Assembly: GCA_016861185.1 (NCBI GenBank)
Contig: BOKW01000004.1
Span: forward strand, 186,001 to 250,000
Source of the DNA: Betaproteobacteria bacterium
GTDB lineage: Bacteria > Pseudomonadota > Gammaproteobacteria > Burkholderiales > Burkholderiaceae_F
DNA: 64,000 nt
Direction of reading: 5' to 3'
This document shows positions 60,409 through 64,000 of the stretch, piece after piece; the stretch's first letter is position 1, and every line of letters begins with the position of its first letter. A model generated the notes under the pieces. That model made no database searches and had not been told where the DNA came from. It saw nothing but the letters and a program-made list of their open reading frames with translations. Made by a program: the position numbers and the translations under genes.

Positions 60409-60429
60409 CCGCGCCGTTCGCGCGCGGCC

Positions 60430-60535
60430 TCGAAATCCCGCCTGCCCCGCTCCAAATCCCCCTTCCCCCGCACTTCGAATCCCCCCTGCCCCCCTTTACG
60501 AAAGGGGGGTGGGTCAGAGCCCGAAGGGGGGCGGG
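60430..60535. repeat. CCCCCTTT/AAAGGGGG palindromic repeat cluster
   Basis: Between the convergent PhnD-type and argE-like genes there are several units: GAAATCCCGCCTGCCCC, AAATCCCCCTTCCCCC, AATCCCCCCTGCCCCCCTTTACGAAAGGGGGGTGGGTCAGAG and a further AAGGGGGGCGGGTCAGAG. The last two share the tail GGGTCAGAG as a direct repeat 22-23 bp apart. Confidence 0.7.
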
Positions 60536-61744
60536 TCAGAGACCCGGCAACGGCGCTTCGACCAACCGCGCGAAGAAGGCTTCGCACGCGGCCACCTGCT
60601 CGTAGCTGATGTACTCGTTCGGCTTGTGCGCCTGCTCGATCGAGCCGGGGCCGAGCACGACGGTCGGGATGCCGGCGTTCATGAAGATGCTCGCTTCGGT
60701 CGCGAAGCTCACCGCGCCGGCGCCCAGGTGCGCGGTGCGCGCGAGCTGCTGCGCGAACTGCACGACCGGCGCATCCGGCGCGATGCCGAAGGCGGGCAGG
60801 TTCAGTCCCGGCTCGAACCCGATGTCGGCATCGGCCGCCACGCGCCGCATCTCGGGCAGCAGCTCGTTTTTCGCGTAGCCGGCGATCTCGTCGACGAGCG
60901 GGTCGGTCGGCGTGGCCGGGATGTTGCGCATCTCGAAGGTGAACTCGCAGTCGCGCGGAACGACGTTGGTGGCGATGCCGCCGTGGATCGTTCCGGTCTG
61001 CAGCGTCGTGTACGGCACGCCGAAGCGCGCGTCGCGCGGCTCGTCGCGGCTCATGCGGTCGGCGATGCCGCGGATGTACGCGATCAGCCGCGCGGCGAAC
61101 TCGATCGCGTTGACACCGGTCGGCGTCAGCGCCGAATGCGCTTCGCGGCCGCGCACGCGGCAGCAGAAGTCGCGCTTGCCCTTGTGCGCGACGATCGCCT
61201 GCATGTCGGTCGGCTCGCCGATGATGCAGCCGGCCGGCTTGATGCCGCGCTCGGCCAGATCGGCCACCAGCCCGCGCACGCCGAGGAAAGTCGTTTCCTC
61301 GTCGTAGGTCAGCGACAGGTGGATCGGCGTGCGCTCGGCCGCGGCGAGAAAGCGCGGCGCATGCGCCAGCGCGATCGCGATGAAGCCTTTCATGTCGGCG
61401 CTGCCGCGGCCGTGGATCCGGCCGTCGCGATGGCTCGCCTGGAACGGATCGCTCGCCCAGTCCTGGCCGTCGACCGGCACCGTGTCGGTGTGGCCCGACA
61501 GCACGAGCCCGCCCGCCTTCATTGCGCTTTCATCGCCGAGCGAGCAGAACAGATTCGCCTTCTTCTCGCGCCGGTCGTAGACGAGGTGCGGCTTGACGCC
61601 GAGCCCGGCGAGGTAATCGCGCGCGAACTCGATCAGTCCCAGGTTCGAGTCGCGGCTGACGGTCGGAAACGCAATCAACCGGTCGATCATTTCGAGCGCG
61701 GCGGCCGACGGCGCGGCGACGGCGGATTCGTGGGGTTTGTTCAT
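60536..61744 (-). CDS. argE: Acetylornithine deacetylase (M20 family)
   Basis: This 402-residue zinc hydrolase of the ArgE/DapE family removes acetyl groups from N2-acetylornithine in arginine synthesis. Motifs are LVLSGHTDTVPVDGQDW (metal His/Asp, about residue 85), GRGSADMKGFIAI, SLTYDEETTFLGVRGL (catalytic Glu), IIGEPTDMQAIVAHKG and the dimer-domain REAHSALTP. The C-terminal SFATEASIFMNAGIPTVVLGPGSIEQAHKPNEY supplies the last ligand His. ATG at 61744 is the start of MNKPHESAV. Its place next to stress genes is unexplained. Confidence 0.9.
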   Translation of the reverse strand: MNKPHESAVAAPSAAALEMIDRLIAFPTVSRDSNLGLIEFARDYLAGLGVKPHLVYDRREKKANLFCSLGDESAMKAGGLVLSGHTDTVPVDGQDWASDPFQASHRDGRIHGRGSADMKGFIAIALAHAPRFLAAAERTPIHLSLTYDEETTFLGVRGLVADLAERGIKPAGCIIGEPTDMQAIVAHKGKRDFCCRVRGREAHSALTPTGVNAIEFAARLIAYIRGIADRMSRDEPRDARFGVPYTTLQTGTIHGGIATNVVPRDCEFTFEMRNIPATPTDPLVDEIAGYAKNELLPEMRRVAADADIGFEPGLNLPAFGIAPDAPVVQFAQQLARTAHLGAGAVSFATEASIFMNAGIPTVVLGPGSIEQAHKPNEYISYEQVAACEAFFARLVEAPLPGL

Positions 61745-61805
61745 GGCCAGGGTCCCGGCGGGTGACGAACGCATTGTAGGAGAGCGCCCCGCCGGTGCAG
61801 CCGCA

Positions 61806-61836
61806 CCCTTGAAGCCGCCTGCGCCGACCACCATCT
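61806..61836 (+). promoter_or_regulatory. Sigma32-like heat-shock promoter of hsp20 copies 4-6
   Basis: CCCTTGAA (CTTGAA at 61808-61813), a 15-bp spacer, then CACCATCT (61829-61836), against CTTGAA-N13/15-CCCCATnT: the best match of the four. It lies about 63 bp upstream of the ATG at 61899. Confidence 0.65.
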
Positions 61837-61898
61837 GAACGCCCGACGGCGCAGGGCGCGCCGTCGGACTGTGCAATGCGACAAGGAGGGCAACGAAC

Positions 61899-62345
61899 AT
61901 GTTTCCATCGTTCTTTGCGCCGGCCGGCGATCTGTTCGCCGAACTCGATCGCCTGAGCCGTGACATGCAACAGTTGTTCGACGGCATGCCCGTCAACATC
62001 CGCGCCGGCCGCCGCGGCGGCTTCCCGGCGCTGAACATCGGGCACACGCCGTCGTCGGTCGAGGTGTACGCCTTCGCGCCCGGCCTGGATCCGCAGCGCA
62101 TCAAGGTCGAGATCCACAAGGGCGTGCTGACGATCGAAGGCGAACGCGCCTCGGACCTGCCGCCTGCGGGCGACAAGGTCAACGTCTACGCCAACGAACG
62201 CATGGCCGGCAGCTTCAAGCGCGTGCTCGGCCTGCCCGACGACGTCGATCCGGCGCAGGTCGACGCGACGTATCGCGACGGGCTGCTGCACATCTCGATC
62301 AAACGCCGTGCCGACGCGCAACCGCGGCGCATTTCGATCAGCTGA
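61899..62345 (+). CDS. Hsp20/alpha-crystallin family small heat shock protein (4 of 6)
   Basis: This 148-residue holdase starts MFPSFFAPAGDLFAELDRLS. The core has SVEVYAFAPGLDPQRIKVEI and KGVLTIEGERASDLP, then RVLGLPDDVDPAQVDATYRDG; the C-terminal anchor is ISI. It is unlike copies 1-3 (no LPGVKKEDI), so it is a separate lineage. AAGGAGGG precedes the ATG. First gene of a three-gene Hsp20 operon. Confidence 0.93.
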   Translation: MFPSFFAPAGDLFAELDRLSRDMQQLFDGMPVNIRAGRRGGFPALNIGHTPSSVEVYAFAPGLDPQRIKVEIHKGVLTIEGERASDLPPAGDKVNVYANERMAGSFKRVLGLPDDVDPAQVDATYRDGLLHISIKRRADAQPRRISIS

Positions 62346-62358
62346 GAGGAGGCGAGCC

Positions 62359-62736
62359 ATGACGGAAACGAGGAGCAATGCGCCGGCCGAAACGCGGCGC
62401 GACGATCCCGTGCTGCTGCCGCCGGTGGACATCGTCGAGGACGATGCCGGTATCACCGTGTACGCGGACCTGCCGGGCGTGCCGAAGGACAAGCTCACGG
62501 TGCGCACGGACAGCGAGTCGTTGACGATCGAAGGCGACATCTCCTTCGGGCTGCCGCAGAACATGGACGCGGTGCTCGCGGAGGTGCAGGCGCCGCGCTA
62601 TCGGCGCAGCTTCGCGCTGAGCCGCGAACTCGACACGGAGAAGAGCGAGGCGGTCTTCAAGGACGGCGTGCTCAAGCTGCGCATCCCGAAGGTCGAGCAG
62701 GCCAAACCGCGCCGCATCGACGTCAAGGTCGCCTGA
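62359..62736 (+). CDS. Hsp20/alpha-crystallin family small heat shock protein (5 of 6)
   Basis: This 125-residue chaperone has a short N-terminal arm. The core has VDIVEDDAGITVYADLPGVP, KDKLTVRTDSESLTIEGDIS, RRSFALSRELDTEKSEAVFK and a C-terminal IDV anchor. AGGAGG lies 7 bp before the ATG at 62359. The frame continues upstream into copy 4 but the Shine-Dalgarno fixes the start. The gap to copy 4 is 13 bp. Confidence 0.93.
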   Translation: MTETRSNAPAETRRDDPVLLPPVDIVEDDAGITVYADLPGVPKDKLTVRTDSESLTIEGDISFGLPQNMDAVLAEVQAPRYRRSFALSRELDTEKSEAVFKDGVLKLRIPKVEQAKPRRIDVKVA

Positions 62737-62759
62737 GCAGCCAGCGGCGGAGGCTCACC

Positions 62760-63260
62760 ATGAGCAATCCCATCGACGCCCTGAAACGCACCTTTGCCGA
62801 CGCCCGGGAATCGGTCGAAAGCGGCTGGCAGCGCGTGCGCGCCCAGGCCGCCGATGCGCTGACGCGCTTTCGCGGCGGCGCGCGCCAGACGCAGCCGGCG
62901 CGCGCTGAAGGCGAACCGCCCCCGCCGGGGTGGGGTCTGTTGGCGAGCGACGTGATCGAGGACGATCGCCGCGTGGTCGTCCGCGTCGAAGTCCCCGGTA
63001 TGAGTCGCAGCGACCTTGACCTGCAGGTCGTCGGCGACGCGCTCGTGGTCAGCGGCGAGAAACGCTACGAGTCCGACGACATCCGCGGCCAGTGGCGCGT
63101 GCGCCAGTGCGCTTACGGCGCGTTCCGCCGCGTGATTCCGCTGCCAGTCCCCGTGCGCGCCGACGAGGCGAAGGCCACCTGCCGCGACGGCGTGCTACGC
63201 GTGGAACTGCCCAAGCGCGACCCCGGCGCGCCGCGCGCCTTCCGCCTGCAGGTGAAGTAA
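62760..63260 (+). CDS. Hsp20/alpha-crystallin family small heat shock protein (6 of 6)
   Basis: This 166-residue chaperone has a longer helical N-terminal arm (MSNPIDALKRTFADARESVE, Arg-rich to residue 48), then GLLASDVIEDDRRVVVRVEV, PGMSRSDLDLQVVGDALVVS and a C-terminal AFRLQVK. It lies 23 bp after copy 5. Differences in N-terminal arms between copies 4, 5 and 6 suggest hetero-oligomers with distinct substrate preferences; that is inference. Confidence 0.92.
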   Translation: MSNPIDALKRTFADARESVESGWQRVRAQAADALTRFRGGARQTQPARAEGEPPPPGWGLLASDVIEDDRRVVVRVEVPGMSRSDLDLQVVGDALVVSGEKRYESDDIRGQWRVRQCAYGAFRRVIPLPVPVRADEAKATCRDGVLRVELPKRDPGAPRAFRLQVK

Positions 63261-63268
63261 GAGGCCCG

Positions 63269-63302
63269 CCCGCCCGCACGGCTAACCGCCGGTGCGGGCG
63301 GG
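63269..63302 (+). terminator. GC-rich hairpin after the hsp20 4-6 operon
   Basis: CCCGCCCGCAC and GTGCGGGCGGG form an 11-bp perfect stem around a 12-nt loop that can itself pair (GGC..GCC). There is no T-run, so termination may be Rho-assisted. It follows copy 6 by 8 bp. Confidence 0.6.
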
Positions 63303-63388
63303 TCGCTCCAGTTCGAAGCGGATTTCTCCAGGTGCGGTGAGGCCGGCCGCGCGCAAGCCCGCAGAGTCGTAAAGCGTTCCGTGCGCCC

Positions 63389-64000
63389 TCACCCCGCCCT
63401 GCGCGCCAGGAACGCGTGACCGTAGACCTCGAACTTGCGCGCCTTGGCCTCGCCGCGCGCGCCGCCGAAGGTGTCGTACGGGTGGCTGACGCGGACGTCG
63501 ACGAAACCGATTTCTTCCAGCATCGATCGCCAGGCTTCACACGGAAGACCACCGGCGATTCAGGCCGTCCATAGATCGACGTTGGCGATCGCCGACTCGG
63601 GCACCGGCTTGCCGTTGGCGATGTCGGCGAACTGCAGCCAGCCGCCGGGACGCAGCACGCGCCGGATTTCCTCGAACACGCGGCGCTTGTCGGCGCACAG
63701 GTTGATCACGCCGTTGCTGATCACCGCGTCGGCCCAGCCGCCGTCGACCGGCATGTCTTCGAGCAGGCCTGCGCGAAACTCGACGTTGGCGAGCCCCATC
63801 GCTCGCGCCGTGCTGCGCGCTTTGTCGACCATCTCCGGCAGCATGTCGATGCCGACCACGCGCCCTTGCGGTCCCACCTGGCGCGCGGCGACGAAGCAGT
63901 CGAAGCCGCCGCCCGAGCCGGCATCGACCACGCGTTCGCCCGGCGCAAGCGGCCGCAGCGCGAACGGGTTAGCCACGCCGGCAAACGATTCGACTGCGGC
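63389..64000 (-). CDS. ArsM-like SAM methyltransferase with in-frame TGA: candidate selenoprotein (5' partial)
   Basis: The gene enters from the right edge and is read on the minus strand. Visible parts are ESFAGVANPFALRPLAPGE, the SAM-binding GERVVDAGSGGGFDCFVAA, the acidic GIDMLPEMVDKA, NGVINLCADKRRVFEEI and LRPGGWLQFADIANG. At 63562-63560 the frame meets TGA, after VDLWTA, where family members have Cys (DLWTGCIAGGLP). Translation beyond TGA gives IAGGLPCEAWRSML, then 42 more residues (EVYGHAFLARRAG at the end) to a TGA at 63391-63389: the conserved C-terminus, without frameshift. In the ArsM/AS3MT family this Cys binds As(III). Selenocysteine insertion is the attractive reading; a nonsense mutation ending the protein at 63560 is the alternative. 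Confidence 0.72.
63526..63562 (-). promoter_or_regulatory. SECIS-like hairpin immediately after the in-frame TGA
   Basis: On the minus strand, directly after TGA: outer stem AUCGCC (63559-63554) with GGCGAU (63531-63526); internal loop GGU/U; inner stem GG + bulged U + CUUC pairing with GAAG + CC; apical loop CGUGU (63543-63539). The bulged U is at +12 and the loop G-U at +18/+19 after TGA. The E. coli fdhF element has the same parts, GG-U-UGC stem and loop G-U, at +14 and +20/+21, so the 6-nt distance between bulge and G is identical. Confidence 0.6.

Noticed and set aside
63049..63552. Minus-strand open frame of 167 codons before the methyltransferase end
   Set aside because: It is a shadow: antisense to hsp20 copy 6 and out of frame with the conserved methyltransferase tail.
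1..64000. tRNA, rRNA or prophage/transposase genes
   Set aside because: I looked through the intergenic spaces on both strands and saw no cloverleaf or CCA-ended stretch and no integrase/transposase frame.

Overview
This is a GC-rich window of a Gram-negative chromosome, most consistent with the Betaproteobacteria, probably Burkholderiales. The evidence is the gene order ribD-ribE-ribBX-ribH-nusB-thiL-pgpA-pncC, the order rplM-rpsI-argC-(coiled-coil membrane protein)-bactofilin-erpA, the divergent tyrS/anmK pair, two trimeric porins of the 'SVTLYGIVD' type and a solitary Bug-type binding protein. I see no tRNA, rRNA, CRISPR array, transposase or prophage gene, so most of the window is ordinary core chromosome.

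Layout. 0-5 kb: the end of a response regulator, its histidine kinase, a CNNM/CBS membrane protein, a small orphan protein and a fluoroacetate-dehalogenase-type hydrolase. 5-13.4 kb, minus strand: pncC, pgpA, thiL, nusB and the riboflavin genes, interrupted by an Old Yellow Enzyme gene and a CPBP protease gene that are flanked by copies of an intergenic inverted repeat. 13.7-15.6 kb: three separately transcribed Hsp20 genes, each behind a sigma32-like promoter. 15.8-20.7 kb: a beta-propeller-like lipoprotein overlapping nrdR, then glyA and an MgtC/DUF4010 membrane protein. 20.7-28 kb: a histidine phosphatase and PEBP pair, dtd, an AidB-like acyl-CoA dehydrogenase, a fatty acid desaturase, tyrS, anmK and erpA. 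28-32 kb: bactofilin, argC, rpsI, rplM and an OsmC protein. 32-41 kb: coq7, two porins with clear terminators, glpD, a Bug protein, a nucleotidyltransferase, a PHB-depolymerase-type esterase and a DUF2238 protein. 41-49.6 kb: envelope beta-barrels, an EEP-family hydrolase, a VOC protein, fadD, a lipoprotein metallopeptidase and a PaaK-like ligase.

49.8-63.3 kb looks like a stress or low-oxygen persistence island. It holds a ribosome-hibernation/cold-shock fusion, a UspA-like protein, a Lon-like protease, a host-attachment-family protein, an APH/P-loop kinase fusion, a molybdopterin oxidoreductase, a PhnD-type binding protein, an argE-like deacetylase and a second cluster of three Hsp20 genes. 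Several of these genes have FNR/ANR-type dyads (TTGAy-N4-rTCAA) or sigma32-like promoters upstream. The content resembles the low-oxygen-activated (lxa) locus of Burkholderia cenocepacia.

The most unusual feature is at the right edge. An ArsM-like SAM methyltransferase gene on the minus strand has an in-frame TGA exactly where the family has its conserved, arsenic-binding cysteine. The frame then continues for 56 conserved codons to a second stop. Immediately after the TGA lies a hairpin with a bulged U and an apical G-U arranged as in the E. coli fdhF SECIS element. I propose a selenocysteine-containing ArsM-like methyltransferase; a simple nonsense mutation is the alternative.
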